From Orrella sp037026685 (GTDB taxonomy: Bacteria > Pseudomonadota > Gammaproteobacteria > Burkholderiales > Burkholderiaceae_B): 64,000 nt of DNA. Positions within the stretch are counted from its first letter, which is position 1; every line of letters begins with the position of its first letter. The stretch spans positions 62,001-126,000 of the forward strand of contig NZ_JBANET010000007.1 of assembly GCF_037026685.1 (NCBI RefSeq), read 5' to 3'. The notes beneath the pieces were generated by a model. The model was not told the origin of the DNA. It made no database searches and saw nothing but the letters and a program-made list of their open reading frames with translations. Below are positions 23,626 to 33,194 of this stretch, piece after piece. The position numbers and the translations under genes are program-made.

Positions 23626-24879
23626 GTGACGAGACGCCTTACCCCTATTTCGTCCTCGCGGCGCCAGCTGGTGCTCGGCGCCACCGCGGCTGCAGCGCTG
23701 GGCGGCTTGGCGCCGGCCTTCGTGCGCGCGCAGCAGGACGCTTACCGGATCGGACATCTGACGCCGCGCACGGGCTTTCTGGGCCCCATGGGCGAGTACG
23801 CGGTGCTGGGCGCCACCCTGGCCGTCGAGGAGGTGAATGCGGCCGGCGGCGTGCTGGGCCGGCCTTTGCAGCTCATGAGCGAGGACAGCGTCAATCCCCA
23901 TACCGCATCGACCAAGGCGCACCGCATGGTCGAGCGCGACAAGGTGCTGGCCCTGGTCGGCGAGATCAGCTCGGCCTCGGGGCTGGCCATATCGCAGGTG
24001 GCCCAGCGCGCCAACAAGCTGTTCCTGCAAACGGGCTGCAATTCCGATGAACTGCGCGGGGCCAACTGCGCCCGTACCATGTTCCACCTGGAGGCGAACA
24101 ACACCATGTACGTCCGGACGGTGGGCCAGGCGCTGCTGCGCGACGGCATGGTCAAGGGCAAGCGCTGGATGGCTTTTACGGCCGACTACGCCTTCGGGCA
24201 CGACCTGTTCGCCAAGACGCGCCAGTTCATGGACGAGCACGGCGGGCAATTCCTGTCCAACGACATGGTGCCCACCGATACCACCGAGTTCAGCGCGCTG
24301 ATCCTGAAGATCCGCCAGCAGCGGCCCGACATCGTCATCAGCAACCTGGCCGGCAACCAGACCACGAACTTCATGAAGCAGTACAACGAGTTCGGCCTGC
24401 CCATTCCGCTGGCCGGCGCGGACCTGAACGCGGTAAGCATATGGGGCGCCGGGCGCGATGGTTTCAGCGGGCTGTGGCCCATCATCTGGACCCACCAGGT
24501 GCAGGCGCCCTCGGCCAGGCAGTTCACCCAGGCCTTTACCAAGCGTTTCGGCCGCCCGCCCGATAACCAGGGCGTGGCCGATTACCTGGCCATCAAGATC
24601 CTGGCGCGCGCCATGAACGAGACCCGGAGCGACGATACGGACAAGCTGGTCGAATACCTGGAAAGCGGCGTGACCTTCGATGTGCTGCGCGAGCGCGAGG
24701 GCCATTTCCGCCCATGGGACCACCAGCTGCTGTTCGAGATGTACACGGTCACGCCCAACGAGGACAAGTCGGCGGACAAGTGGGACATCTTCCAGACCAG
24801 CTCGCCCGTGCCGGGCAAGGACGAGAGCCTGGAGGCGCTGGCGCCCACGATGCAGGAGAACGCCTGCAAATTCGCCTGA
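23626..24879 (+). CDS. branched-chain amino-acid-type ABC transporter substrate-binding protein
   Basis: A 417-residue periplasmic receptor of the LivK/amide family. The N-terminus SSSRRQLVLGATAAAALGG has a twin-arginine-like motif, and cleavage is likely after FVRAQ. The mature part begins YRIGHLTPRTGFLGPMGEYAVLGATLAVEEVN, typical of these type I binding folds. The start is GTG 23626 with AAAGGAGA just upstream; the open frame before it has no SD. It heads the operon with LivH and the LivMGF fusion. Downstream enzymes suggest a hydroxy or keto acid rather than an amino acid as ligand. Confidence 0.9.
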   Translation: MTRRLTPISSSRRQLVLGATAAAALGGLAPAFVRAQQDAYRIGHLTPRTGFLGPMGEYAVLGATLAVEEVNAAGGVLGRPLQLMSEDSVNPHTASTKAHRMVERDKVLALVGEISSASGLAISQVAQRANKLFLQTGCNSDELRGANCARTMFHLEANNTMYVRTVGQALLRDGMVKGKRWMAFTADYAFGHDLFAKTRQFMDEHGGQFLSNDMVPTDTTEFSALILKIRQQRPDIVISNLAGNQTTNFMKQYNEFGLPIPLAGADLNAVSIWGAGRDGFSGLWPIIWTHQVQAPSARQFTQAFTKRFGRPPDNQGVADYLAIKILARAMNETRSDDTDKLVEYLESGVTFDVLREREGHFRPWDHQLLFEMYTVTPNEDKSADKWDIFQTSSPVPGKDESLEALAPTMQENACKFA

Positions 24880-24897
24880 GGGGAGACGGGTTTGAGC

Positions 24898-25773
24898 ATG
24901 GAGCTGGTGTTTCTTGCCGAGCAGGTCGCCAACGGCTTGCTGCTGGGTTTCTACTACCTGCTGATCGCGCTGGGGCTGTCGATCATCTTCAGCCTGGGCG
25001 GCGTGGTGAACCTGGCGCATGGCGCGTTCTTCGCGCTGGGCGCCTACCTGATGGTGACCCTGACCGGCTGGCTGGGCTATGGCGCCAGCTTCGTGATCTC
25101 GCCGCTGCTGGTAGCGCTGGTGGGCATGGTCGTGGAACGCCTGTTCCTGCGGCGTTTCTACCGGGCGGACCCGGTGCTCAGCCTGTTGTTCACCTTCGGG
25201 CTGGCAATGGTCATCGAACAGGGGCTGCGCATGGTGTTCGGCGCCTCGCCGCTGCAATTCAGCATCCCGCCGTTCGCGCGCGGGATGGTGACGGTGGGCG
25301 AGTTCATGTATCCCATCTATCGGCTGGGCATGCTGGCCGTGGCCGCCGCGGCCCTGGCGGCCACCTGGTGGCTGCTGCATCGTACCGCGTTCGGCAAGGT
25401 GGTGCGCGCGGGCATCAACGATCCGGACATGGTCCGGGCCCTGGGCATTTCCCTGGCGCCGGTGCTCACGGCCGTTTGCGGCCTGGGCATCGGGCTGGCG
25501 GGTCTGGCCGGCGCGCTGCTTTCGCCGGTCACCGGCGTGCATCCCGCGATGGGCCATGAGATCCTGACGGCCGCCTTCGTGGTGGTGGTCATCGGCGGGC
25601 TGGGCAGCTTCTGGGGCGTGGTCCTGGCTGCACTGCTGGTCGGGGTGATCCGGGGCCTGACGGCCTACTTCTATCCGCCCGCCACCGAAGCGTCGCTGTA
25701 CCTGCTGATGCTGGCGGTGTTGCTGCTGCGTCCGCGCGGCCTGATGGGCGAACGCATGGAAAGGTTGGAGTAG
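24898..25773 (+). CDS. LivH-type ABC permease
   Basis: A 291-residue inner membrane protein with about eight transmembrane segments. It has the family opening ANGLLLGFYYLLIALGLSIIFSLGGVVNLAHGAFF and the C-terminal GGLGSFWGVVLAALLVGVIRGL loop that contacts the ATPase. TTG 24892 two codons upstream has better spacing from GGGAG (24881-24885), so either codon may start translation. It pairs with the LivM part of the next protein. Confidence 0.9.
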   Translation: MELVFLAEQVANGLLLGFYYLLIALGLSIIFSLGGVVNLAHGAFFALGAYLMVTLTGWLGYGASFVISPLLVALVGMVVERLFLRRFYRADPVLSLLFTFGLAMVIEQGLRMVFGASPLQFSIPPFARGMVTVGEFMYPIYRLGMLAVAAAALAATWWLLHRTAFGKVVRAGINDPDMVRALGISLAPVLTAVCGLGIGLAGLAGALLSPVTGVHPAMGHEILTAAFVVVVIGGLGSFWGVVLAALLVGVIRGLTAYFYPPATEASLYLLMLAVLLLRPRGLMGERMERLE

Positions 25774-25776
25774 CGC

Positions 25777-28290
25777 ATGGCAAAACAGGAAATGAAGACC
25801 CTGCTGGCCCTGGCAGTCGGGTTGGCGCTGCTGCCGCCCGTGCTGCTGGCCGGCGGCCTGACCTACACCTCTGCCACCGACTGCGTGCTGCTGGCCATGG
25901 TGGGGCTGGGCTTGAACGTGCTGCTTGGCCAGACCGGCTTGGTCTCGTTCGGCCACGGCGCCTGGTACGGCATCGGCGCCTATGCGGTCGCCATCCTGCA
26001 GCTGCGCTATTTTCCCGATTCGGTGGTCTGGCCAGTGCTGGGCGCGTTGCTCATCGTCCTGCTGGCCGCGTTGGCGATCGGCGCACTGGTGCTGCGCCGG
26101 CGCGGCGTTTACTTCTCGCTGCTGACCCTGGCTTTTTCGGCCCTGTGCTTTACGGTGGCGTTTCGCTGGACCAGCCTCACGGGCGGGGAGAACGGGCTGG
26201 GCGGGATCACCCGCCCGGATTGGCTGGGCCTGCCGCTGGATGACAGCCGGGTGTTCTATGCGGTGGTGGCGGTGCTCGCCTTCCTGGTCGCCGCGTTATT
26301 GCTGCGCCTGAGCCTGTCGCCATTCGGCAAGGTGCTGGTGGCGATCCGCGAGAACGAGGTACGCACGCGCTTTCTGGGCTACCCGGTGCGTGCGTACAAG
26401 CTGCTGGCCTTCGTGATCTCGGCGGGTGTCACGGGCCTGGCCGGCGGCCTGTCGGTGCTCAGCCACCGGATCGCTTCGGCCGAGAGCCTGTCTGTGCCGT
26501 TCTCTGGCGAATTGCTGGCCATCGTGCTGATCGGCGGCATGCGCAGCTTTACCGGCCCGATCCTGGGCGCCCTGTTCTTCGTGCTGTTCCGCGAATACCT
26601 GTCCATGGTGACGGAGAACTGGCTGCTGTACTTCGGGCTGGTGTTCATCCTGTTCATTCTCTTTAGCCCCGCCGGCCTGGCCGGCATCGGCCAGCGCGTC
26701 TGGCGCATGCTGCGGCCCGAAGCCACGCGCGCGGCGGCGATGGCCGCACGCAGCACGCCGCCCACGGTGGGCGCCTTGCCCGGCTTCCTGCAGGACGGGG
26801 CACAGGCTCCGATGCTGACCGTGCGCGGGGTCTCCAAGCGGTTCGGCGGCGTGGCGGCGGTCAGCGAGGTGGATACCGCCATCGCCGGCCAGGGCGTGCA
26901 TGCGCTGATCGGCCCGAACGGCGCGGGCAAGACCTCGTTCTTTAATCTGCTGTCGGGGATGTTCGCGCCCGACGCCGGGCGCATCGCCTTGGGCGAGCGG
27001 GAGTTGGCCGGCGCCTCCCCGGATCGCATCTGCGCGGCGGGGGTCGCGCGCTCGTTCCAGATTACCAATCTGTTCAAGGGCCTGAGCGTGCGCGAGAACC
27101 TGATGCTCTCGGTGATGGCGCGCGACTCGGCGCGCTATGCGATCTTGCGGCGCGCCGACGCGCTGGCCGGCACGCAGGCCCAGACCGATGAGCTGGTGCG
27201 CTTCCTGGGCGTGGACGGCATGGAGCAGGCGATCGCCGAAGACCTCTCCTATGGCGGGCAGCGGCTGGTGGACATGGGGCTGGCGCTGGGTTCGGCGCCG
27301 CGCCTGTTGCTGCTGGACGAGCCGCTGGCGGGCCTGGCCGCGGCCGAGCGCGACCGCATCGGCAAGCTGATCCGCACGCTGGGCGACAGGCTGGGGGTGC
27401 TGCTGGTCGAGCACGACGTCGACCGGGTCTTCGCCTTGTCGGACCGCATCACCGTGATGAACCAGGGCAAGGTGCTGATCGAGGGCGACTCGGCCGCGGT
27501 GCAGGGCGATGCCCGGGTACGCGAGATCTACATCGGCTCGGGCAGCGAGGCGTTGGCCGCCAAGGTGCAGCCGGCCCAGGTGTCCGGACAGGTCGAGCTG
27601 CAGGTGGAGGGGCTGCAAGCCTACTACGGCAAGAGCCACATTCTTTCGGACATCGGCTTTCGCATTCATCGCGGCGAGATACTGGCCGTGCTCGGGCGCA
27701 ATGGCGCGGGCAAGTCCACGCTGCTCAAAAGCCTGATCGGCATGGCCCGCCTGGGCGAAGGCGAAGTGCGCATCGCCGGCCAGGCGGTGCGTTCGCCCGT
27801 GCCCGAGGCCATGGCGCGGCTGGGCATTGCCTTCGTGCCGCAGGGGCGGCGGCTGTTCCCGGGCCTGACCGTGCGCGACAACCTGATGCTGGGCCGGCTG
27901 CGCCGCGGCGGCCCCGGCGCCTGGGACGACGAACGCATCTTTGCCATCTTTCCTCGCTTGCGCGAGCGCTATCACGTCAATGCCGAGCTGCTGTCGGGCG
28001 GCGAGCAGCAGATGGTGGCGATTGCCCGGGCCCTGGCCGGGCAAGTCAAGGTGCTGCTGCTGGACGAACCCTTCGAGGGGCTGTCCCCGGCCATGACCGA
28101 GGAGGTGTTCAACGCGATCCTGCGCCTGAAGGGGCAGGTGACGATCCTGATCGTGGACCATAACCTGGACCTGACCCTGGCCCTGTCCGATACCGCGCTG
28201 GTGCTCGATCGCGGCCGGGTTTCGCATCACGGTCCGGCGCTGCCGCTGTTGCGGGATCTGGCGTTGCGACGCGAAAAATTGTGGGTCTAG
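25777..28290 (+). CDS. LivM permease - LivG ATPase - LivF ATPase triple fusion
   Basis: An 837-residue protein joining three subunits that are normally separate. Residues 1-315 are a LivM-type permease (GLNVLLGQTGLVSFGHGAWYGIGAYA near 48-73). A linker precedes ABC domain 1 from about 346 (Walker A GPNGAGKT 379-386, LSYGGQ 490-495, Walker B DE 514-515), a LivG type. ABC domain 2 starts about 606 (GRNGAGKST 640-648, LSGGEQ 739-744, DE 763-764), a LivF type. All catalytic motifs are intact, and the reading frame is continuous with no stop. It lies four bases after livH. Confidence 0.93.
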   Translation: MAKQEMKTLLALAVGLALLPPVLLAGGLTYTSATDCVLLAMVGLGLNVLLGQTGLVSFGHGAWYGIGAYAVAILQLRYFPDSVVWPVLGALLIVLLAALAIGALVLRRRGVYFSLLTLAFSALCFTVAFRWTSLTGGENGLGGITRPDWLGLPLDDSRVFYAVVAVLAFLVAALLLRLSLSPFGKVLVAIRENEVRTRFLGYPVRAYKLLAFVISAGVTGLAGGLSVLSHRIASAESLSVPFSGELLAIVLIGGMRSFTGPILGALFFVLFREYLSMVTENWLLYFGLVFILFILFSPAGLAGIGQRVWRMLRPEATRAAAMAARSTPPTVGALPGFLQDGAQAPMLTVRGVSKRFGGVAAVSEVDTAIAGQGVHALIGPNGAGKTSFFNLLSGMFAPDAGRIALGERELAGASPDRICAAGVARSFQITNLFKGLSVRENLMLSVMARDSARYAILRRADALAGTQAQTDELVRFLGVDGMEQAIAEDLSYGGQRLVDMGLALGSAPRLLLLDEPLAGLAAAERDRIGKLIRTLGDRLGVLLVEHDVDRVFALSDRITVMNQGKVLIEGDSAAVQGDARVREIYIGSGSEALAAKVQPAQVSGQVELQVEGLQAYYGKSHILSDIGFRIHRGEILAVLGRNGAGKSTLLKSLIGMARLGEGEVRIAGQAVRSPVPEAMARLGIAFVPQGRRLFPGLTVRDNLMLGRLRRGGPGAWDDERIFAIFPRLRERYHVNAELLSGGEQQMVAIARALAGQVKVLLLDEPFEGLSPAMTEEVFNAILRLKGQVTILIVDHNLDLTLALSDTALVLDRGRVSHHGPALPLLRDLALRREKLWV

Positions 28291-28301
28291 GAGATTGCCG
28301 C

Positions 28302-29084
28302 ATGTTCACCAATACCGCTTTGCAGGGGCGCCGCGCCCTGATCACCGCCGGGGCCAGCGGCATCGGCCTGGAGATTGCCCGAGCCTATGCCGGGGCCGGC
28401 GCCAGGGTGCTGATCTGCGATATCGACGGGCAGGCGCTGGAGGCCGCCGCCAGCCAGTTGCCGGGATCGGCATGGACGATCGCCGACGTTTCGGACGAGT
28501 CTTCGGTGGCCGCCTTGTTCGAGCAGGCCGATGCCCGGCTCGGCGGCCTGGATATCCTGGTCAACAACGCAGGGGTGGCGGGGCCGACCGGCCCGGTCGA
28601 GACTTTGTCGTTGGCTGACTGGCAGCGTACGCTGGACGTGAACATCACCGGCCAATTCCTGTGCGCGCGCCAAGCCGTGCCGCGCCTGCGCAAAGGCCGC
28701 AATCCTTGCATCCTGAACCTGTCCTCGGCCGCCGGGCACCTCGGCTTTCCTGGGCGTTCGCCGTACTCGGCCTCCAAGTGGGCGGTAGTGGGCTTTACCA
28801 AGTCGCTGGCCATCGAGCTGGGCGCCGACGGCATCCGCGTCAACGCCATCCTGCCCGGTGCGGTCGATGGACCACGCATCCGCGCGGTGATCGCCGCCAA
28901 GGCGCAGTCCAGCGGCAAGCCGCTGGAGGAAGTTGCGCGCGCCTATGAAAGCCAGGCCGCCCTGGGGCGCATGGTTACCGCGGCCGATATCGCCAATATG
29001 GCACTGTTCGCCGCCAGCGACGCCGCCCTGAACGTGTCGGGCCAGGAACTGGTGGTCGACGGCCATACCCAGAAATTGAGCTGA
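28302..29084 (+). CDS. short-chain dehydrogenase/reductase
   Basis: A 260-residue classical SDR. The cofactor motif TAGASGIG is at 15-22, NNAG is in the middle, and the catalytic Y155-x3-K159 lies in YSASKWA. The C-terminal SGQELVVDGHTQKLS is also typical. NAD(H) use is suggested by the acidic residue after strand 2 (ICDIDG). It follows the ABC genes by 11 bases and probably oxidises a hydroxyl of the imported compound. Confidence 0.9.
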   Translation: MFTNTALQGRRALITAGASGIGLEIARAYAGAGARVLICDIDGQALEAAASQLPGSAWTIADVSDESSVAALFEQADARLGGLDILVNNAGVAGPTGPVETLSLADWQRTLDVNITGQFLCARQAVPRLRKGRNPCILNLSSAAGHLGFPGRSPYSASKWAVVGFTKSLAIELGADGIRVNAILPGAVDGPRIRAVIAAKAQSSGKPLEEVARAYESQAALGRMVTAADIANMALFAASDAALNVSGQELVVDGHTQKLS

Positions 29085-29091
29085 GCACGCC

Positions 29092-30063
29092 ATGGATCAC
29101 GATAGCGGCCGCACCGTCTTTGCCGTCGTGGGCACCGGCCTGATCGGCCAGGCCTGGAGCATCGTGTTTGCACGTGCCGGCCATCGCGTGCAGCTGTGGG
29201 ACGGCGATGCGCGGGCCCTGTCGCAGGCCCGCGCCTTGATCGAAGGCCAGGTCGCCGACCTGTACGCCCATGGCCTGGCCGACGAACCGGCTGCGCTGCT
29301 GGCGCGGCTGGACTACTGCGCCAGCCTGGAGCAGGCCTTGCAGGGCGCGGGGTACGTGCAGGAGAACCTGCCCGAGCGCCGCGATGTCAAGGAAGATATC
29401 TTCACCCGGCTGGACGCGCTGGCCGCGCCGGACACGGTGTTGGCCAGCTCCACTTCCAGCATCCCCGCCTCGGCGTTCACAGGCGGGTTGGCGGGACGGT
29501 CGCGCTGCCTGGTCGCCCACCCTGTCAATCCCCCCTACCTGGTGCCGGTGGTGGAGCTGTGCGGCGCGCCGTGGACGGCCGCTGCGGCGCTGGAGCGGGC
29601 GGCCGCGCTGATGCGGCGCGTGGGCCAGACGCCAGTGCATGTGCACCGCGAACTGCAGGGCTTCGTGCTGAACCGGCTGCAAGGCGCGCTGCTGCGCGAG
29701 GCCTTCCGGCTGGTCGAGCAGGGCTATGTGGACCCGGATGGCCTGGACGCCACGATCCGCGAAGGCCTGGGCTTGCGCTGGGCCTTCATGGGCCCGTTCG
29801 AGACCATAGACCTCAATGCACCGGGCGGGCTGGTCGATTATTGCGCCCGCTATGGCGGGTTGTACCGAGACATCGTCGCCGAGCAGGCCGATGAGCGGCC
29901 CTGGGCCGAAGCCCTGGTGGCTCGCCTGGAGCAGGCCCGGCGCGATCTGATCCCCGCCCAGGCGCTGCCGGCGCGCCGGCGCTGGCGCGACTTGCGCCTG
30001 ATGCGGCTGGCCGCGCTCAAGCAGGCGCTGGCCCGCCAGGACCCAGATACTTCCGGAGACTGA
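29092..30063 (+). CDS. 3-hydroxyacyl-CoA dehydrogenase family (lambda-crystallin/CRYL1-like)
   Basis: A 323-residue NAD-dependent 3-hydroxy acid dehydrogenase. The Rossmann motif GTGLIG is at 14-19, the acidic NAD-selective residue follows in LWDGD, and the catalytic histidine is H143 in AHPVNPPYLVPVVEL. That last segment and GLGLRWAFMGPFETIDLNAPGG resemble lambda-crystallin/L-gulonate 3-dehydrogenase and the carnitine dehydrogenase group more than fatty-acid enzymes. Its product would be a 3-keto acid, the substrate class of the next gene. Confidence 0.88.
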   Translation: MDHDSGRTVFAVVGTGLIGQAWSIVFARAGHRVQLWDGDARALSQARALIEGQVADLYAHGLADEPAALLARLDYCASLEQALQGAGYVQENLPERRDVKEDIFTRLDALAAPDTVLASSTSSIPASAFTGGLAGRSRCLVAHPVNPPYLVPVVELCGAPWTAAAALERAAALMRRVGQTPVHVHRELQGFVLNRLQGALLREAFRLVEQGYVDPDGLDATIREGLGLRWAFMGPFETIDLNAPGGLVDYCARYGGLYRDIVAEQADERPWAEALVARLEQARRDLIPAQALPARRRWRDLRLMRLAALKQALARQDPDTSGD

Positions 30064-30066
30064 AAC

Positions 30067-30999
30067 ATGGCCGAATCCCGCAAAGTCATCATCACCTGCG
30101 CGCCGACCGGCGCCATCCATACCCCCAGCATGTCGCCCTACCTGCCGGTGACGGCCGAGCAGATCGCCGAGGCGGCCATCGCCGCCGCCCAGGCAGGCGC
30201 GGCGGTGCTCCACCTGCATGCGCGCGACCCGGCCGACGGCAAGCCTTCGCAGGATCCCGAACTGTTCAAGCCCTTCCTGGCGCGCATCAAGGCGGCCACC
30301 GACGCGGTGGTCAACATCACCACCGGCGGCAGCCCGCACATGACGGTGCAAGAGCGAATGCGGCCGGCCATGACGTTCAAGCCCGAGCTGGCCTCGCTGA
30401 ACATGGGCTCGATGAATTTCGGACTGTTCCCCATGCTGCGCCGTTTCACACGCTTCGAGCATGACTGGGAGCGCCAACACCTGGAGAACAGCCGCGACCT
30501 GGTCTTCAAGAACACCTACAAGGACATCGAGACCATCCTGGCACGCGGCAGCGAGAACGGCACGCGCTTCGAGTTCGAGTGCTACGACATCAGCCACCTG
30601 TACAACCTGGCGCATTTCCTGGAGCGCGGGCTGGTCCGGGGGCCGCTGTTCATCCAGTCCGTATTCGGTATCCTGGGCGGCATCGGGCCGCATCCCGAAG
30701 ATCTCATGCACATGCGCCGCACCGCCGACCGCCTGTTCGGCGACCAGTACCAATGGTCCATCCTGGGCGCCGGCCGCAACCAGCTGCCGCTGGCGACCAT
30801 CGGCGCGGCCATGGGCTCGCACGTGCGCGTGGGCCTGGAGGATTCGCTGTGGCTCGGACCGGGCAAGCTGGCCGAGTCCAGCGCGGCGCAGGTGCAGCGT
30901 ATCCGCACCGTCCTGCAGGCGCTGGACTTCGAGGTCGCCACGCCCCAGGAAGCGCGCGCCCTGCTCGGCCTGAAGGGCGCAGACCAGGTGGATTTCTGA
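30067..30999 (+). CDS. beta-keto acid cleavage enzyme (BKACE, DUF849)
   Basis: A 310-residue zinc enzyme of the family that reacts a beta-keto acid with acetyl-CoA to give acetoacetate and a new acyl-CoA. The zinc histidines are H49 and H51 in HLHARD; VNITTGGSPHMTVQERM and the acidic E258-D259 in GLEDSLWL are further active-site parts. It is four bases behind the 3-hydroxy acid dehydrogenase, which would supply its keto acid. The substrate side chain cannot be predicted by eye. Confidence 0.92.
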   Translation: MAESRKVIITCAPTGAIHTPSMSPYLPVTAEQIAEAAIAAAQAGAAVLHLHARDPADGKPSQDPELFKPFLARIKAATDAVVNITTGGSPHMTVQERMRPAMTFKPELASLNMGSMNFGLFPMLRRFTRFEHDWERQHLENSRDLVFKNTYKDIETILARGSENGTRFEFECYDISHLYNLAHFLERGLVRGPLFIQSVFGILGGIGPHPEDLMHMRRTADRLFGDQYQWSILGAGRNQLPLATIGAAMGSHVRVGLEDSLWLGPGKLAESSAAQVQRIRTVLQALDFEVATPQEARALLGLKGADQVDF

Positions 31000-31009
31000 A
31001 GGAGCCGGC

Positions 31010-31765
31010 GTGTTCGACCTCAAGGGACAGCTCGCGCTGGTGACCGGTTCGACGCGCGGCATCGGCCTGGCCTGCGCCCGCGCGCTGGGCAGGCATGGCG
31101 CGCGGGTGCTGCTCAACGGGCGCGATGCGCGACAGGCCGAGCGCGCCGCGGCCGCCTTGCGCCAGGAGGGCGTCCAGGCCATGCCGGCGGCCTTCGACGT
31201 GGCCGATACGCAGGCGGCCGGACAGGCGCTGCGGGCGCTGCAGGCTCGCCACGGCGGCATCGACATCCTGTTTGCCAACGCCGCCATCCAGCATCGCCAG
31301 CCCCTGCTGGCGTTCGACCTGGCGGACTTCCAGCGTGTGGTCCATGCCGACCTGACCGCACAATGGTCGCTGGCGCGCGAGGCAGCCGCTGGCATGAGCG
31401 CGCGCGGCCATGGCCGTATCGTGTTCGCCGGTTCGATCACCGCCTTGCTGGGGCGCCGGCATGTGACGGCCTATACGGCGGCCAAGGGCGCCTTGCATGC
31501 GCTGGTGCGGCAATGGTCGGCCGAGCTGGCCGGCCATGGGGTTACCGTCAATGCGCTGGCGCCCGGCTATGTGCGCACCGAGCTGACACAGGCGCTGCAG
31601 GATGACGAGCATTTCGACGTGTGGCTGCGCGAGCGCACGCCCGCCGGCCGCTGGGGGGCTGCCGAAGATGTCGCGGCGGCGCTGGTCTTCCTGGCTTCGC
31701 GCGAGGCCGGTTTCGTCACGGGGCAGATCCTGGCGATCGATGGCGGCCTGTCGGCCACCATGTGA
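31010..31765 (+). CDS. short-chain dehydrogenase/reductase (gluconate 5-dehydrogenase-like)
   Basis: A 251-residue classical SDR with TGSTRGIG at 12-19 and catalytic Y155-x3-K159 (YTAAK). Arg and Asn after strand 2 (LLNGRD) suggest NADP(H). The start is GTG 31010 with AAGGAG 5 bases before. It is the last gene of the operon, so two different SDRs act in the same pathway, perhaps at two stereocentres or as a 3-oxo reductase. Confidence 0.9.
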   Translation: MFDLKGQLALVTGSTRGIGLACARALGRHGARVLLNGRDARQAERAAAALRQEGVQAMPAAFDVADTQAAGQALRALQARHGGIDILFANAAIQHRQPLLAFDLADFQRVVHADLTAQWSLAREAAAGMSARGHGRIVFAGSITALLGRRHVTAYTAAKGALHALVRQWSAELAGHGVTVNALAPGYVRTELTQALQDDEHFDVWLRERTPAGRWGAAEDVAAALVFLASREAGFVTGQILAIDGGLSATM

Positions 31766-31817
31766 GGCGCCGCCGCGGCGCCCGCACGGCTTGCGCCGGC
31801 GGACGCCGCTCGCCTCG

Positions 31818-33194
31818 TCACGCCGGTTGCGGCGCTACCTGCACGGTCTGGGGCGATTGCGCCCACGCCCCTTCCATCTCCCGCCTGAACCGCACGGCCA
31901 GGGCGTCTTCGTCGAACTCCACGTCCTGCCAGCGCACCGGCTGGCTGGCGGGTACGTCGGCGCGCAGCTTGACCTTGTGGGCCAGGCCCAGCGGCAGGTA
32001 GCCGCCGGCCACCGAGTCGCGCGCCGGCATCAGGCGCCCGTATACCGTGTGGCCGCCTTCGCCGTCGAGCATCTCGCCGGCGCGCAGCGCGCGCTTGGCG
32101 GTGGCCACCACGTCGCCGTGCCAGTCCAGCGGCGAGCCGGTGGGTTCGCCGCGCAGCCCGGCGCTGGCCACGCTGATGCCCAGCTCCAGGCCGATCAGGT
32201 GATAGGGTTTGTACAGCGCCGTGTAGTTGCCGCCCGGGTCGGTGACCAGGCCGTACTCCTTGAAGCAGCGCTGCACGTAGTCGCTGTCGGCCGCGAAGGT
32301 CACGTATACGCCCCAGCGCAGGTCGCGGTAGACCGGCCGGCCGTCGCGTTCGAGCGATGAGATGACCTCGACCTGGCCGCGATGGTGCAGCATGCCGCCT
32401 TCGGCGCGCGGGCGCAGTACGCGGGCCAGGTCGTCCACGCCGCAGGGCGGGAACTCCAGCCCGTGCGGCGCGGGCAGCAGGCCGGTGGCGTTGGCCACCG
32501 CAGCCATTTCGATGGCGCTCTTGGTGCCGTCCAGGAAGCTGTTGAACATCTGCGCGTTGAAGTCGCCGGCGGCCACCATCTCGGGCGTGAAGCCGTAGTA
32601 GGGCCACACGGTGTCGGGCGTGGAGGCGTGGTATTCGGGCAGGTACTTGGTGCCCTTGCCGGCGGCCACCACCTCGAAGCCGGCCGCGCGCGCCCAGTCG
32701 ACCATCTCGCAGATCAGCGCGGGCTGGTCGCCGTAGGCCAGCGAATAGACGATGCCGGCCCGGCTCGCGCGGCGCGCCAGCAGCGGGCCGGCCAGCGCGT
32801 CGGCCTCGACGTTGACCATGACGATGTGCTTGCCGTGCTCGCAGCAGGCCAGCACGTGGGCGATGCCGGCCGCCGGGCTGCCGGTGGCGTCGATGACGAT
32901 GTCGATCTGCCCGGCGGCGATCATCGCCGGCGCGTCGTCGGTGATGCATACCGTGCCGCGCCGCTCGGCGTCCTCGAACGAGGCGGCCCGCAGCTGTTCG
33001 TCTTCCCAGCCGACCTTGCGCAGCGCGGCGCGCGCCCGGTCGGGAGCCAGGTCGGCCACGGCCACCAGCCGCACGCCAGGGGTGCGGCGCACCTGGCTCA
33101 GGTACATGGAGCCGAACTTGCCCGCGCCGATCAGGCCCACGCGCAGGGGCTGGCCTTGCGCTTCGCGTTGCTGCAGCAATCTGTGCAGGTTCAT
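31818..33194 (-). CDS. NAD(P)-dependent oxidoreductase with homoserine-dehydrogenase-like N-domain and SAF domain
   Basis: A 458-residue protein. The N-terminal Rossmann domain has VGLIGAGKFGSMYLSQV (about 19-35) and IDIVIDATGSPAAG, as in homoserine-dehydrogenase-like enzymes. The middle domain holds GKGTKYLPEYHASTPD, and the C-terminal part (from about 375) with GHTVYGRLMPARDSVAGGYLPLGLAHK looks like an SAF domain. Such proteins act in catabolism of branched or phosphorylated sugars and related acids. Its ATG overlaps the stop of the PhyH-like gene in ATGA. Confidence 0.83.
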   Translation of the reverse strand: MNLHRLLQQREAQGQPLRVGLIGAGKFGSMYLSQVRRTPGVRLVAVADLAPDRARAALRKVGWEDEQLRAASFEDAERRGTVCITDDAPAMIAAGQIDIVIDATGSPAAGIAHVLACCEHGKHIVMVNVEADALAGPLLARRASRAGIVYSLAYGDQPALICEMVDWARAAGFEVVAAGKGTKYLPEYHASTPDTVWPYYGFTPEMVAAGDFNAQMFNSFLDGTKSAIEMAAVANATGLLPAPHGLEFPPCGVDDLARVLRPRAEGGMLHHRGQVEVISSLERDGRPVYRDLRWGVYVTFAADSDYVQRCFKEYGLVTDPGGNYTALYKPYHLIGLELGISVASAGLRGEPTGSPLDWHGDVVATAKRALRAGEMLDGEGGHTVYGRLMPARDSVAGGYLPLGLAHKVKLRADVPASQPVRWQDVEFDEDALAVRFRREMEGAWAQSPQTVQVAPQPA

